Source: Ditylenchus dipsaci (taxonomy: Eukaryota; Nematoda; Chromadorea; Rhabditida; Anguinidae). From it: a stretch of 64,000 nt of DNA. The DNA lies in the NCBI GenBank assembly GCA_004194705.1, contig SADC01000391.1, positions 47,362 to 111,361 of the forward strand. Direction: 5' to 3'. Below are positions 30,099-40,623 of the stretch, one piece after another. Each line of letters opens with the position of its first letter. Position 1 is the stretch's first letter. The notes under the pieces were generated by a model. The model was not told where the DNA came from. It saw only the letters and a program-made list of their open reading frames with translations, and did no database searches. The position numbers and the translations under genes are program-made.

Positions 30099-31806
30099 TC
30101 AATGAGACTCGAAGAGAATTCCCTGGTTGCAGTAGACGATTATCTGACAGTTCAGCAGCTTCTCTTCTGTTCTTGTACGCACCCCTTTGGTCATAAGTCC
30201 AGCCGATGAGAAAACTCGCTCCACGGGGCTTCCGGTAGCAGCACAGCAAACATTGACATGCAGTAGCGAATGACCCCCTCGTTTTCCTAGAAATTATTAC
30301 TGCCGTCATTGAAAATTTGTCGTTCGAGAAGAAAAATGTGTACCTTGCTGCTCAGTGCGTTTAAATAGTGATTGAGTCCAACTCCCTGTTAGCAGATCCC
30401 GGAACGTTCTGTAATTGAGCAACCAACTTGAGCACAATGGCTTTGTTACCAGAAGTTTCGATTTCATCTTGATCTTGATTCATCTCGATCTTCATCTTCT
30501 TCCTCATCATTCTCTTCTTCCATGATTTCGTCTTCAAGTAGGACAGTGCAATCCTCCCCTTCGCTATCGCCTTCCGAGTCTTCAAGAATAATGGCTGTAT
30601 CATTGCTGCTGTTCACGAAAGGAGCCTCAAAAACATCTGAATAAGTCAGAAAAATATTATAGTTTTTAAATCTGTTAAAAAAATCACCTCACTACGGTAC
30701 CGAAAGGCCTTGATCATCGAAGAAGCATTGTCTGTAACAATCTTGTAGAACATGGAAGAGTTGGCACCGTATGTCTCAAGGAGATCTTCTACTTCATTCC
30801 GTATCACTTCTGCTGTATGGTTGCGCTCTCGAATCATCTTGATGCCAAGCACGTAGTTTTTGAGCATAAAATCTAAAATTTTCTATTCATGCTGACAATA
30901 GGAAGAAAATGCTTAGTTATACCGTGATGGTCCACAATGTGCATGGTGACGCAAATGTAGCTTCGGTTCGACTGGTCCGACCAAATGTCTACGGTCAGGC
31001 TTGGCTTGAAGGCTCCTTTGTCTTTGATCTATAAGTGGTCGATTTAAGAAGAAGTGTCTAAATCGAAAGGGACAAAACTCTGTAGACTCACCACTGTTCT
31101 TAAATGTTTTCGTACAATTTCTGCCTGACTCTCCAGTTTGCGTTTGTTCGTCTGCGGTGATTTAGGCATTCTCCAATTACATCCGAACGTTTGCAACCAT
31201 TTGACGAACTCCTGAACGAATGGATGCGACATTACATTAAGACTGAGAGTAGGAAGAGAGAGCATCCGGCCATATAGGGAATTCATGTAGCTGGTTCCTC
31301 TGAATAATAAAGACAAATAATACAATTATGCTGAATTAATACAATTATGAGAAACCCACTCTTTTGGCAATTTAGCACCTTTCTTTGACGAGTATGCAAC
31401 TACAAGAGGCTTGTGAGCGGATTTAAGATGAGATAGCATTGACGTAGTCTTTGCTAGCACTGTTACCGTGCATGTAGGACAGTGAGCTTGCTCGACATCC
31501 ACCTCATACTCTTTGTCGTTCTTGTCCCGTTTCTTGATCGGTACCGAGAGGATGTTAAACCTGAAGAGTAAGAGATTGATTCAGTAGAACACTGGCGTAA
31601 AAACCTCACCATTTCCAAACAGGGTGAAAACATCGATGCTGCGCTTGCACGTATTCGTCTTCGTTCTCCACTTGATCCAACACTTCATCATCGATTGAGT
31701 AAGCAGCGGAATTAAGAATTGGAGCCACCTTTTTTCTTACGGCCTTCTTGATCACTTTGACCACGCTATTCACCTTGCCGCAGTTGTTTGAGCGAAAAGA
31801 GAGCAT
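30099..31806 (-). pseudogene. BED-type hAT transposase, internally deleted
   Basis: Exons at about 31610-31806, 31356-31560, 31092-31299, 30923-31028, 30688-30872, 30365-30636 and 30099-30290 with GT-AG introns, most of them 49-69 nt. In order: a basic start; BED zinc finger (HPVWKWFNIL, CPTCTVTVLAKTTSMLSHL, then KSAH); the RNase H-like segment KPSLTVDIWSDQSN...YICVTMHIVD and KIVTDNASSMIKAF; an acidic stretch (LEDSEGDSEGEDC, EEENDEEEDEDRDE); and the dimerisation block AATGSPVERVFSSAGLMTKG with RTRTEEKLLNC. The long insertion domain and the last catalytic acidic segment normally between DNAS and PVER are missing, and the acidic exon shifts frame once. Most likely inactive. Confidence 0.8.
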
Positions 31807-32999
31807 CGTTGAGCGAAGCGAAATTTCTGAATAAAAAAGAGATAAAGAACTGGCAAGACATCGAGAAAAAGTTTCAAACAGATTGTAGATAAAAAAAAGT
31901 GGAAGATACTCCATTGCTTATTGGGCAGTTTCATTATAGCAGATTATAGAAAAAGCTCGGAAAGATCGCCCACAAACACAGACTTTGACAAATTCTAGCT
32001 GATATTTTTGTTTTTACTAGACTTTAGAAATACTAGTAGAAATCGACGACAAACGCAGACTTTAACGAATGCTAGCGTGGCATTTTGTTTTTACTAGACT
32101 TTACAAATGCTAGTAGAAATCAATGGCAAAAAGGAAATTTCGTAAATGCTAGTGTGCGTTTTGTTTTTACTAGACTTTGCAAATGCTAGTAAAGATCTCG
32201 GCTGTACCCCGAAATTTAAGCGGCATTTTGCTAAGTGGTCGATTTGCTAAGCGGTCGTTTGGCCAAGAATTTTTTTTGCTAAGTGACAAATTGCTAAGAA
32301 TTTTTTTGTTAAGGCGCCCATTTGCTAAGAATATATTTGCTAAGGCATTCTTTTCTTAAATCCTGATTTGTTAAGAACTTTTCTGCCTTTTTGTACTTTT
32401 CCTTTTTCTCAATGTTCTGGTAGGGGATTAGAGATTTTTCCGACGGTCATTTTTCGGCCAATTTATTTTTTATTTTTACTGATTTGAATATGGGATCTAG
32501 GTGAATTGATATTTTCAGATTGTGTCCAAACTACCACAAACTATTCTAAACCACCTCAAGTACCCTAAAACCACCCTAAATACCCAAACCAAACCCAAAC
32601 CTGAAAGATTAAAATTTCTTAAAAATAAAAAATAAGCCATTTTTTCTAACTTAAAATTGTGTGGGGAATTGGGTTTGTCAAGCCCAAAGTTGCGATTTTA
32701 CACACCCCAACTTTAATACCTGGTGTAGGTATCACCTGACCAGGTGGATGCCCACCTGGATGTCTTAAAAATGAAAAAGTTCATTTGAATAAAAAAAATC
32801 TATTTTTCCAACCAAAAAAATTTGTGAATAATTGGACTTGATGAGACCAAAAGTGCGATTTCACCTACCCGATCCCAAATGTCGGGTTGAGTACCACCCG
32901 GACAGGTTGTTATCCAGGCAACTCAAGAGTAGGGTATATTCACCCAAATAACCTGAAAGGTCAAACGTTAGTCTTTTTATATCTGAAATTACGGTAAAA

Positions 33000-33415
33000 A
33001 ATAAAGTGTGCACCCAGGTGGATTCGAACCAGCATCCTCGGCGGTGGCTATCCAAGTGGTCGTCCACTTGGATCAAAATTTTTTTTTTACGTTTTCGGTT
33101 TCCAAATCAATTTTTCTACACTAATTCGAGCACCCTGAAGATGGTTTGACAGTGGTGAAATCACGTTTTATCAAGAAATTTTTGAGTTATCGTGAATTCT
33201 TGATTTTGATAAATCAATCGTTAGCAATAACTCTAAATTTATCGATAAAACGTGATTTTACCACTGTCAAACCATCTTCAGCATGCTCGAATTAGTGCAG
33301 AAAAATTGTTTTGGAAACCGAAAACGTAAAAAAAAATTTTTGATCCAAGTGAACGACCACTTGGATAGCCACCGCCGAGGATGCTGGTTCGCATCCACCT
33401 GGGTGCATACCTTTT
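33000..33415. mobile_element. Reference copy of CTGAAGATGGTTTGACAGT foldback
   Basis: Two arms of about 190 bp. Outer block: a box-B-like word with flank (GGATTCGAACCAGCATCC inverted on the left, GATGCTGGTTCGCATCCACC on the right). Then GCCACCGCCGAGG, CCAAGTGGTCGTCCACTTGG, TTTACGTTTTCGG, TCGAGCA...CTGAAGATGGTTTGACAGT and CGTTTTATC. The family has at least eight copies here, some without the tRNA-like outer block. Confidence 0.85.
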
Positions 33416-33429
33416 TTATCGTAATTTTG

Positions 33430-33530
33430 AGTGTTTACTTGGCGAAGAGGTCCATATACTCATCACCAAGGTTACTGGTTCGAATCCCTCTGGGTGCAAG
33501 CAGTCCAGAGTAGGAGACCCCGATTAAAAT
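33430..33530 (+). repeat. tRNA-derived unit (box A + box B)
   Basis: TTGGCGAAGAGGTCC (box A-like, 33438) and GGTTCGAATCC (box B, about 33477) are spaced as in tRNA genes. The segment CTCATCACCAAGGT between them resembles the anticodon arm of a Met(CAT) tRNA, but the stems are degraded. It is followed by TCTGGGTGCA and a short tail. Copies: 44739-44802 (minus), 45725-46966 (split by a hAT element), 51700-51770, 53386-53447 (minus). A tRNA pseudogene or SINE head, not a functional tRNA. Confidence 0.6.
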
Positions 33531-34609
33531 TAAACCATTTTTAGAACATTATTTTGGATTGAATCGTTTGGGTTTTTAGGTGTGTACCCCGAAATTAAGC
33601 CGAACTGAAAAAGATGTAGCTTAACAAACAAGATCTTTATCAGAACAACTACTTAGCAAAAAAATCTTAGCAAAACGACCATTTAGCAAATTGGCACTTA
33701 AATTGTGAATTCTTAACAAATTCGCGCTTAAATTTTTTTTTTAGCAAAACGACCGCTTAGCAAATCGACCACTTAGCAAATCGCCGCTTAAATTTCGGGT
33801 ACAGCCAAGATCTCCCGCAAAATGAACTTTTGCAAATGCTAGCGTGGCATTTTGTTTTTAGTAGACTAAATAAAGTTAGGGCAAAAATGACTTACTAGCA
33901 TTTTCAGTCGGACTTCTAGAAAAAAATTGCCAACCCTGGCTACGTATGAATGACATTTAATGTAACCCTCAGTTTACTGAACGTACTACCCCGACCCCAA
34001 GGTAAAACAAAAGTTCCGAAATTTTGAATTGGTGATATAAATTAAAGCCAGTCGTTAGCTCGTTGATAAAAAGCGTGTTGGTCAAAACACGCTGATACAT
34101 TATTTTTGAATGTTGATTGAATTTATTTTATTGTCAATCAAGCTAATCGGAATGTGTTTTAGTGCCGGTTGTGATTATTTAAGCATTTAATTTACTGTTT
34201 TTTCTTTTTCATTTGTTCATAAGACGACAGTTCGAATATTCGCAAACATTCGGAATATTCGCGCGAATATTCGCGAATATTCGGGCTATTTCAATATTCG
34301 CGCGAATTTCCCCACCCTAGTCCATGACAATTGTCCGACGAAATTTACAATTGTCGGACAATTGACAATTGAGAATTGACTATTATCAATTTATCCGACA
34401 ATTCTGCGGTGAATCAGTCAAAATGTCGGATCCAGAGGGGTTGCAATTGTCCGTCTTTTGGACAATTGTCCGCGTTTGCAATTGTGGGACAATATCCCAA
34501 CCCTATTAGAAACCGAGTTAAAAAATCCTCACAGAAGTTCAATGATCAGGAAATTATTTTTTGAATTGGCGCGGGACAACCGTTGTCGGAAGCGGCAATG
34601 GCCTTTAAA

Positions 34610-34977
34610 GCACTTTTTCATCTGTTCGGACTTTTTTATAACATGGGTACGGACCAAGCTAATTCAAAACCATCCTAAGACCTTGTCCATATCAATCTTT
34701 CAGCAAAGACCCGAGCAACAGGGGTAATTAATGTTCAGGGAGCAGGGCAAGATCCAAAATTTTTGATTTCGACAACAAATACGAAAAAAGTACACACCGA
34801 AATTTTAGTCAAAACTTAAATCAATCTGTGAGAACAGATTTTCAAATATGGTATGGAAAAGGTTATGGTTGGTTTGAAGCAGTATTTAAAAAAGTCAGAC
34901 CTCATTTCATAAAAAGTGCTTTTTCATATAAACCTTTTCATAAAAAAGTGTGACTTTCAAGTCACACCTGATGTGAT
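34610..34977. other. No gene seen
   Basis: AT-rich sequence between stack 1 and the next foldback. A short inverted AAAAAGTGTGACTTTCAAGT / GTCACACC piece near 34945 is the only structure. Confidence 0.4.
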
Positions 34978-35207
34978 TACCGTATAACCTCTATTAAACG
35001 GGCACCCCTACAGTTAACGTTTTTCAAATTTGCTTTGCTTTTCTAACCCCAATATTGTTTATTTTTCGAAACGGACGACCACTCATTTTGTAGAGTTTGT
35101 GAAGCTCTACAAAATGAGTGGTCGTCCGTTTCGAAAAATAAACAATATTGGGGTTAAAAAAGCAAAGCAAATTTAAAGCAAATTCGTTTAATAGAGGTTA
35201 TACGGTA
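34978..35207. mobile_element. 230 bp near-perfect TA foldback
   Basis: TACCGTATAACCTCTATTAA and its complement TTTAATAGAGGTTATACGGTA end the element, with TA at both limits. The arms are almost perfectly complementary over about 105 bp up to a turn with ACTCATTTTGTAGAG / CTCTACAAAATGAGT. The high arm identity implies recent formation or gene conversion. Confidence 0.85.
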
Positions 35208-35332
35208 TGTCAAAAAAAAATTAAATGGGGCGTTTGACCACTCAATCTTTCGGGCTAAAATTTCTAATTTATATTGTTATGTTATATCTGTTGTTTTGCA
35301 GGTTTATTCTCAAAAGAAGGTATTGAAGAACA

Positions 35333-38300
35333 ATGGATCTCTCAGGCATGGATTCTGCGGACAAGGTAAATTGCTTCTTCACTTTTTATACCCAACTACA
35401 GGGTTATTCAAGAAATTGTAACACTTTCAAACTGCCATAACTTTTATCCCGGCACGATTTCGAAATTTTGTAAACGCAGATCGACTCAGAATTTCATGGC
35501 AATTTTTTTGGTATATAATGTCAAAATCACGATTTTCGCTTGGTCCCCCCTGTGGTTTTGGTCTTACCCATCCAGAGGCCATCCACAGACCAAGACCAAA
35601 ACCACAGGGGGACCAAGCGAAAATCGTGATTTTGACATTATATACCAAAAAAATTGCCATGAAATTCTGAGTCGATCTGCGTTTACAAAATTTCGAAATC
35701 GTGCCGGGATAAAAAGTTATGGCAGTTTGAAAGTGTTACAATTTCTTGAATAACCCTGTATTATTGTAATACCCTTGAAGATACATATCAAACAGTGACA
35801 AATATCTTTTCAATCAATACAACATGTCACTCAAGTATGTTAAAAGATACTAGAAATGTTTTTTCACTGTTGTTTTTGAATTTTACGAGCCTAAAGTTTG
35901 GGCTAGGGTGTTCTATAAAATCGGGGAAAAATTACACAAATAAATCAGACCACAGGATCTGGGGGCTGGGGTCATGAAAGACTGTTTTGTAATGGCCTTT
36001 TGAATTTTTTCCATAAAAACCCTGGAATGCGAATTTAGATTACAACGGCTCCCAAAAACTATAAAAAAAATTTTATGCAGTCGAATTTATCCATAAGGGC
36101 TACTGTGTAGACTGAAGCCAAGCCATGAAATTTTGCTGGCCACTCGCGGGCGGTCACCATGAAGTGTGTCAAATTTGATAGTTTTTTTTCTGAAATGAAT
36201 AGTTTTTGTGATTTGTGCTGAGCAATGTTATCAGTAATTTCCAGTGCTGTGATGGTATTCAAAGTCATTATTGTTTAAAGGTATCCAATATCATCAACCA
36301 TGTGGACTGCCCACTACCCCAGAAGTTATTTCATCTGTCATTGCTTTTCTATCCTATGAAGAGCAATGCTGTCTTAAAGCAGTGTCACATAGACTTCTGC
36401 CACTTGTTTTGCAATGGATTGAACCTAAACGTGTAGGTTTTTACTATTCAATCTGACATAACATATAGATTAGCACGTGATTAGTTCGACTTTCACAAAC
36501 TGCTATTTGCGAAATGACCTTCATTCGGAAAAAAAGAGAAAAATTGAGGTTTAAAAGGGCATACCAGCGCGTTACACCGCAATCAAGGCGAGACCAGCAA
36601 TTCATTTCTCTCTTGACTATTTCCTACGAGCGTTCTACCTGATCTGACGAAAGTTTCTGCCTACTTTTAAAAGGAAGAAAGGGGTCGTGACATGAAACGA
36701 GTGAAAAAGGGAGGTTTTTGAATAACTGCTGGTCTCCGCCTTAATTTGCAATATAACGCTCTGGTATGTCCCTTTAACGTTATCACTGAATAAAAATTGA
36801 TATAAGTTATAAGAACCTAACCGCGTTTTTACATTTCAAAATATTAAGTTTTCGTAGTCTGTGAATTACCCTAGCTGAAATTTGTCAGGGATCGAACTCG
36901 ATTTGACCCTTTTATACAATTGTAATATTAAACTTGCAGGAAAAGCTGATCATCCAAATTCACACAGAAAACAATCATCAGTCAAACGAGATCAAGCGAC
37001 TCAAACATCTTGTGTAGCAACTCGAATTACGCCTAGAGCTACTGGAAAGCAGAATTGTGCCCTCAACATCAAGGAGCAGAAAGCGCAAGGGTACACAAGA
37101 ACCAAATAGTGATCCCAAGAAGCGCACAGGTTTTTTGCATCGTGTACTCAGTCCAAAAGATCAGCAATTCAAATCTAGGTTGTTCTTCCTTTCTTATTCG
37201 TGAGTAAACATCTTAATTTTTAGTCCTGCATCCGACGTTCTATTCGAGGTTTTCAAGCTTGTTGGCCAAGTACTAGAGGTAGGTTATTGAGTAAAATTAA
37301 TCATCGACTTACTATGCGGAAAACCGTTAAAAGGAAATGTCTGATACAAAGTCGACATTTTAATTTTAGGTCGTCGAGGGATATGTTATGTCAGAAGCAC
37401 CGAGCAGTGGTAGCGTCAGATTGAAGGTGGTTGTTCGTGATGGAATCGATGCAGAGAAAGAAGAGTACCCGACAGTTGTGACAACTCAAGCTTGTAAATT
37501 GATCGACATTCCGTATGTGTTTCTAAAGTTATTTTATGTATTTGTGTAAGTTGTTGAATTTCAGAAGCTCATGCACTTTGAAAGATTTGTGTCATGTATT
37601 TGATTGCATAAAGCTCCATCCAGCCATTAACTGCGATTACATTATCGCTAAAGGTTTAACATTGAACATTCAATTTTGATGTTGTAATTTTTAACAAGTT
37701 AGTTTTGCAGTCTGCTTCTCTCGGTGGGGGCTGTCAAAACCGAAGGCTGAAAAAATTGCTCATATCAGACGTGAGGAAAAAACAATTGATGAGGAGAAAC
37801 AGGTAATTTAAAATGAATAAGGTATGCGTCTCTAATCCATGACGAGATAGATTTGGTTAACTCAGCTCAAAAATTAGTTTTATTGGCCAATCAGCTATGC
37901 TGAAATTTTAAATTTTTTCTTGAAAAAGTGTGTCCTGGTAAATATTAACGAATAGCCCAACCCTAGCTGATTACTGTAAACCAATATTTCATAATCGCGA
38001 ACCGATAAATACCGGGTGTGAGAAAATTTTGCCTGTTTTTTGGCCATAACTTTTTTCTGATTGAATTTCGAAAATCTGTAAGCGCTAATCGGAAATCATT
38101 TTTTGGTATATACTGTCAAAAACATGGTTTTCGCTTGGTCTCCCTCTGGTTTGGTCCCTGGTCGTGGATGGCCATTGTATAGGCAAGGTCCAAATCACAA
38201 AGTGAACCAAGCGAAAATCGTGTTTTCGCATTATATATCAAAAAATGCTTTTCGAGTTAAAGTCGATTTGGGGTTTACAGATTTTCGAAAATAGATCACA

Positions 38301-38488
38301 GAAAAAAGTTATAGTCAAAAAAACCGACAAAACTCTTGTTACACCCTGTACTTGATTGCGTGACCAAATTTATCTCATATGGCTGCTTAAAAATACCAAT
38401 TCTCTTTTAGATTGGTACCTGTTCTTTTGGCGAAGAAGATTACATTGATATTTTTGTCCCACTTAAGAGATCTAAAATTGTTTACTGA
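35333..38488 (+). CDS. F-box-like / coiled-coil protein, eight exons
   Basis: Exons 35333-35365, 36265-36432, 36940-37178, 37224-37278, 37370-37512, 37565-37653, 37711-37802 and 38411-38488, all GT-AG with consistent phases (the exon 2 acceptor is weak). The start ATG follows a TTTTGCAG acceptor by about 30 bp. Exon 2 is F-box-like: LPTTPEVISSVIAFLSYEEQ with CCLKAVSHRLLPLV. Exon 3 is a Leu/Ile heptad coiled coil (EIKRLKHLV, QLELRLELLESR) and a basic SRSRKRKG stretch. The remainder (GQVLEVVEGYVMSEAPSSG, LKVVVRDGIDAEKEEY, WGLSKPKAEKIAHIRREEK, FGEEDYIDIFVPLKR) is unrecognised. An F-box suggests an SCF substrate adaptor, an inference only. A single in-frame TAG at 37015-37017 interrupts the coiled coil. 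Total near 270 residues. Confidence 0.6.
35397..35760. mobile_element. 364 bp TA foldback in intron 1
   Basis: Ends TACAGGGTTATTCAAGAAAT and its complement TTTCTTGAATAACCCTGTA, TA at both limits. The arms are nearly perfectly complementary throughout. Towards the centre they carry TGACATTATATACCAAAAAA (complement side) and CGCTTGGTCCCCCCTGTGG. Inserted in the first intron of the F-box-like gene. Confidence 0.9.
36551..36777. mobile_element. TTAA foldback in intron 2
   Basis: Left TTAAAAGGGCATACCAGCGC, right CTGGTATGTCCCTTTAA; inner blocks AAGGCGAGACCAGC and GCTGGTCTCCGCCTT are inverted. TTAA at both ends suggests piggyBac-type insertion. A partial relative lies at 16655-16775. Confidence 0.7.
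38010..38350. mobile_element. TA foldback in intron 7, relative of 35397-35760
   Basis: Ends TACCGGGTGTGAGAAAATTT and, on the other side, the complement of TACAGGGTGTAACAAG, TA at both limits. The centre repeats the arrangement of 35397-35760 (TTTTGGTATATACTGTCAAA, CGCTTGGTCTCCCTCTGG), but the arms have diverged more. Confidence 0.8.
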
Positions 38489-38532
38489 CTTGCTTGTTAT
38501 GAAATTGTAGTTAGCCTAGTGTAATGTTGAAA

Positions 38533-38538
38533 AATAAA
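38533..38538 (+). terminator. Poly(A) signal of F-box-like gene
   Basis: AATAAA 45 bp after the TGA stop of the eight-exon gene. Confidence 0.65.
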
Positions 38539-38559
38539 TATCCTTTGCTTGACAAAAAT

Positions 38560-39148
38560 TTCGTCTTTTATTCTTTATAACTTTTCTCCTACTCGTATTT
38601 ATTTATGCCTTGGCCACAACGGAGGTGTGAGGTGCGGGTTGAAGTGTGAGGTTCGAGGTGTGAGGTCCGTTTCTAAACTTTAATTTTTTGTGTCTGATAG
38701 TGAGAAGATTTAATTATGCAGTAGAAGACCCAATGGCAAAACATCGCTGAGCTACATCACCTCAAAGACCTCGTACCTCTGTTGTGGCCAAGGCATTATG
38801 TTCAAGTTTTGTTGTCTCTGTTCGCCGGCTGTCGATTTTTTCTTGCTATACTTTTTAGGTCTATTCTTAAAAAGGTATGCCCGACACGTGCAAAAGGCGG
38901 AAACACATGTGATGGGAAGTAAAAAGAACACCAATAGTGCTTTTTTCTCCAATAATTTTTGCAATTTCGGGCCTGATTTTAAAATGCAGCATAATGAAAT
39001 TTGATGATAGAGAAGTAAGGAACGGAAAGGTTCGAATGTTTTTGCTTTTTTAGCGCTCTAATACACGCCAAAACTACAAAAAGCAAAAACTCGAATCTGA
39101 AAGATAAAAAGGGCAAAAACCTTACTTTTATCTTGTTACAGCGTATTA
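38560..39148. other. No gene seen
   Basis: GAGGTGTGAGGT words repeat at 38623-38670. From 38750 to 39010 a short GC-mixed stretch has frames on both strands without recognisable motifs. Confidence 0.3.
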
Positions 39149-39543
39149 TACCGTATGTCCAAACATTTCGGCGGATTTGAAATGGCTATAACTTTTTTTA
39201 AAAGCAAAATTTCGACATTCTGTTTTTCATAATTATTTTTTCTTGATGGGCATTTTTGTTTTCTCCATCTAACTGGAAATTTTTTTTTTGAAAAAATTTC
39301 ACTTTTTTGCCTTGGTCCCCTGTGGTCGTTATTTTGGTTCATTGGACTAAGGACTAACCAAAATTACGACCACAGGGACCAAGGCACAAAAGTGAAATTT
39401 TTCAAAAAAATTTCCCAGTTAGATGGAGAAAACAAAAATGCCCATCAAGAAAAAATAATTATGAAAAACAGAATGTCGAAATTTTGCTTTTAAAAAAAGT
39501 TATAGCCATTTCAAATCCGCCGAAATATTTGGGACATACGGTA
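39149..39543. mobile_element. 395 bp TA foldback
   Basis: Ends TACCGTATGTCCAAACATTT and its complement GGGACATACGGTA. The arms of about 180 bp are almost perfectly complementary. The turn carries GCCTTGGTCCCCTGTGGTCG and its complement around TTGGTTCATTGGACTAAGGA. TA at each end; the right TA is shared with the next element. Confidence 0.9.
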
Positions 39544-39881
39544 GCTCTTTCACAAACGTTGGAGTTGGCGTTGGAGTATTTTTTATGAACGCGTTTTACT
39601 CCAACTCCAACCCGACTCCAACTCCAACCCTTTCATAAAAAAACTACAACTCCAACGCCAACTCGAACTCCAACGCCGACTTTATATTATTATTATTATT
39701 ATTATTCATATTCTTATTATTTAATCTTATTAGTTGGAGTCGGCGTTGGAGTTGGAGTCGGCGTTGGAGCTTTTTGTGAAAGAGTTGGCGTTTGAGTTGG
39801 AGTAAAAAGGCGTTCATAAAAAAATTTACTCCAAGTCCAAGTCCAACTCCAACGCCGACTCCAACGTTTGTGAAAGAGCTA
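39542..39881. mobile_element. 340 bp foldback of GGAGTTGGCGTT words
   Basis: The ends TAGCTCTTTCACAAACGTTG and the complement AACGTTTGTGAAAGAGCTA bracket arms made of the words ACTCCAACTCCAACGCCGAC. TA at both limits. The middle includes an (ATT)n microsatellite near 39685-39710. It directly abuts the previous foldback and shares its TA. Confidence 0.85.
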
Positions 39882-40623
39882 TTATAACATTCCGCAATCA
39901 GCGCATGCATGAATCATTTGGTATCAATATGTGTGCAAATGGTTTTCCCTCACCATAATAAGAGGGAAACATTCCACAGTTATCTCCCCATATACCTTGC
40001 ACATGTGATGACTCGCTAGAAGAGGCGGATGTTTCTGAAATATATAGCAGATCCCTCTTTTCTACAAATATCTCAACATTCCGCAAAAAAACTCTAGGAG
40101 AATGAGTCAAAAATGACACATAGGAAATAACTTTTTGTAGAAAGTAACCAGCCAGAACATGGAAGACCTTGACTCTTCTTGATTTGGCCCCTCGAATCTT
40201 CCCTATTTGGTCCTCGCTTCATCACTTTCCTGGGCACTGGCGGAGGCATCAATGAAATGGCTAGATTATTGGAAAGCACTCAACGAAAATTAAGATTCAT
40301 TTTGAGGAAGTAGTTTCAGATCGGCAGATTTTTTTTTGGCTTGTTTGGCCAGTTTAGAGACAATTAGACTTTTTTGACGCCAGATTCGGGATCAGCGACC
40401 CAAATTACCTCTAAACTGGCCGAATAAGCCAAAAAAATAGGGTGCCACTACGTGGGGTTGAACCTGCAACACCAAAAAAACACCATTTTGGGCCAAAAAA
40501 CGCGAGCACTTACTGCGCCATGGAAGCCACTTTTTCAAACCTAAATGGATTACCCACACCCCATTTAAGTTTAGTAGACCACCAACATTCATTTTAAAAA
40601 AACTTGAGTACTTTTTTTTATCA
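39882..40623. other. No gene seen; internal inverted words
   Basis: GGCTTGTTTGGCCAGTTTAG at 40338 and AACTGGCCGAATAAGCC at 40413 are inverted, as in a small foldback (about 40330-40435). A box-B-like GGGGTTGAACCTGC follows at 40454. No coding signal. Confidence 0.35.

Larger units (their letters stand above)
32200..33806. mobile_element. Stack 1 level 5: GGCTGTACC element, TTGCTAAG words
   Basis: TIR GGCTGTACCCCGAAATTTAA on the left, its near-complement (one C fewer) on the right, flanked by the perfect octamer AAGATCTC (32192-32199, 33807-33814), which is part of the host 77 bp unit. Each end carries tandem words on AAGTGGTCGATTTGCTAAG and its inverse. The middle contains a tRNA-like foldback (33000-33415) and a SINE-like unit. 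Truncated relatives of its ends occur at 47040-47225, 51100-51165 and 52855-52905. Confidence 0.9.
29489..33938 (-). mobile_element. Stack 1 level 4: BED-finger hAT transposon
   Basis: TIRs CAGGGTTCGCAA and, on the right, the complement of CAGGGTTGGCAA. A perfect 8 bp duplication, GCTACGTA, lies at 29481-29488 and 33939-33946. Both subterminal regions carry copies of a 77 bp unit containing TCTAGTAAAAACAAAACGCC (three tandem copies on the left). A split transposase gene lies on the minus strand (30099-31806). Part of the right half is occupied by another element (32200-33806). This is the only copy in the window that still looks like a former autonomous element. Confidence 0.9.
28556..34319. 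mobile_element. Stack 1 level 3: hAT-type element, GCGAATATTCG arms
   Basis: The TIRs are TAGGGTGGGGAA on the left and its exact complement TTCCCCACCCTA on the right. A perfect 8 bp duplication, GTCCATGA, flanks it (28548-28555 and 34320-34327). Inside each end is a run of the self-complementary word GCGAATATTCGC. TIR start and 8 bp duplication fit hAT. Its own body is about 930 bp on the left and 380 bp on the right; level 4 fills the rest. Confidence 0.85.
28527..34505. mobile_element. Stack 1 level 2: ACAATTGTCC word element
   Basis: The ends TAGTGTTGACCAATGACAAT (left) and the complement of TAGGGTTGGGATATTGTCCC (right) are similar. The right arm repeats ACAATTGTCC-type words about seven times, the left arm once before it is interrupted. 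Flanks TTAAAAAT and TTAGAAAC match at 6 of 8. The interior is occupied by the next element. Confidence 0.5.
28390..34608. mobile_element. Outermost element of nested stack 1 (TTAAAGG type)
   Basis: The outer arms (28390-28526: CCTTGAAAGGACC, GGTTGTCCC, CACCAATTCAAAAA, CATTGAACTTCTGTACC; 34506-34608: the complement ending GGCCTTTAAAG) match each other and the intact relative at 29240-29475. Removing 28527-34505 leaves a foldback of about 240 bp. The TTAA at the right end is TTGA at the left. Confidence 0.55.

Noticed and set aside
30091..30309. 72-codon minus-strand frame with Arg-rich text
   Set aside because: Shifted frame of the hAT dimerisation exon (AATGSPVERVFSSAG), which is the true reading.
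33430..33500. Functional tRNA-Met gene
   Set aside because: Anticodon-arm resemblance only; D and acceptor stems do not pair and several copies are interrupted.
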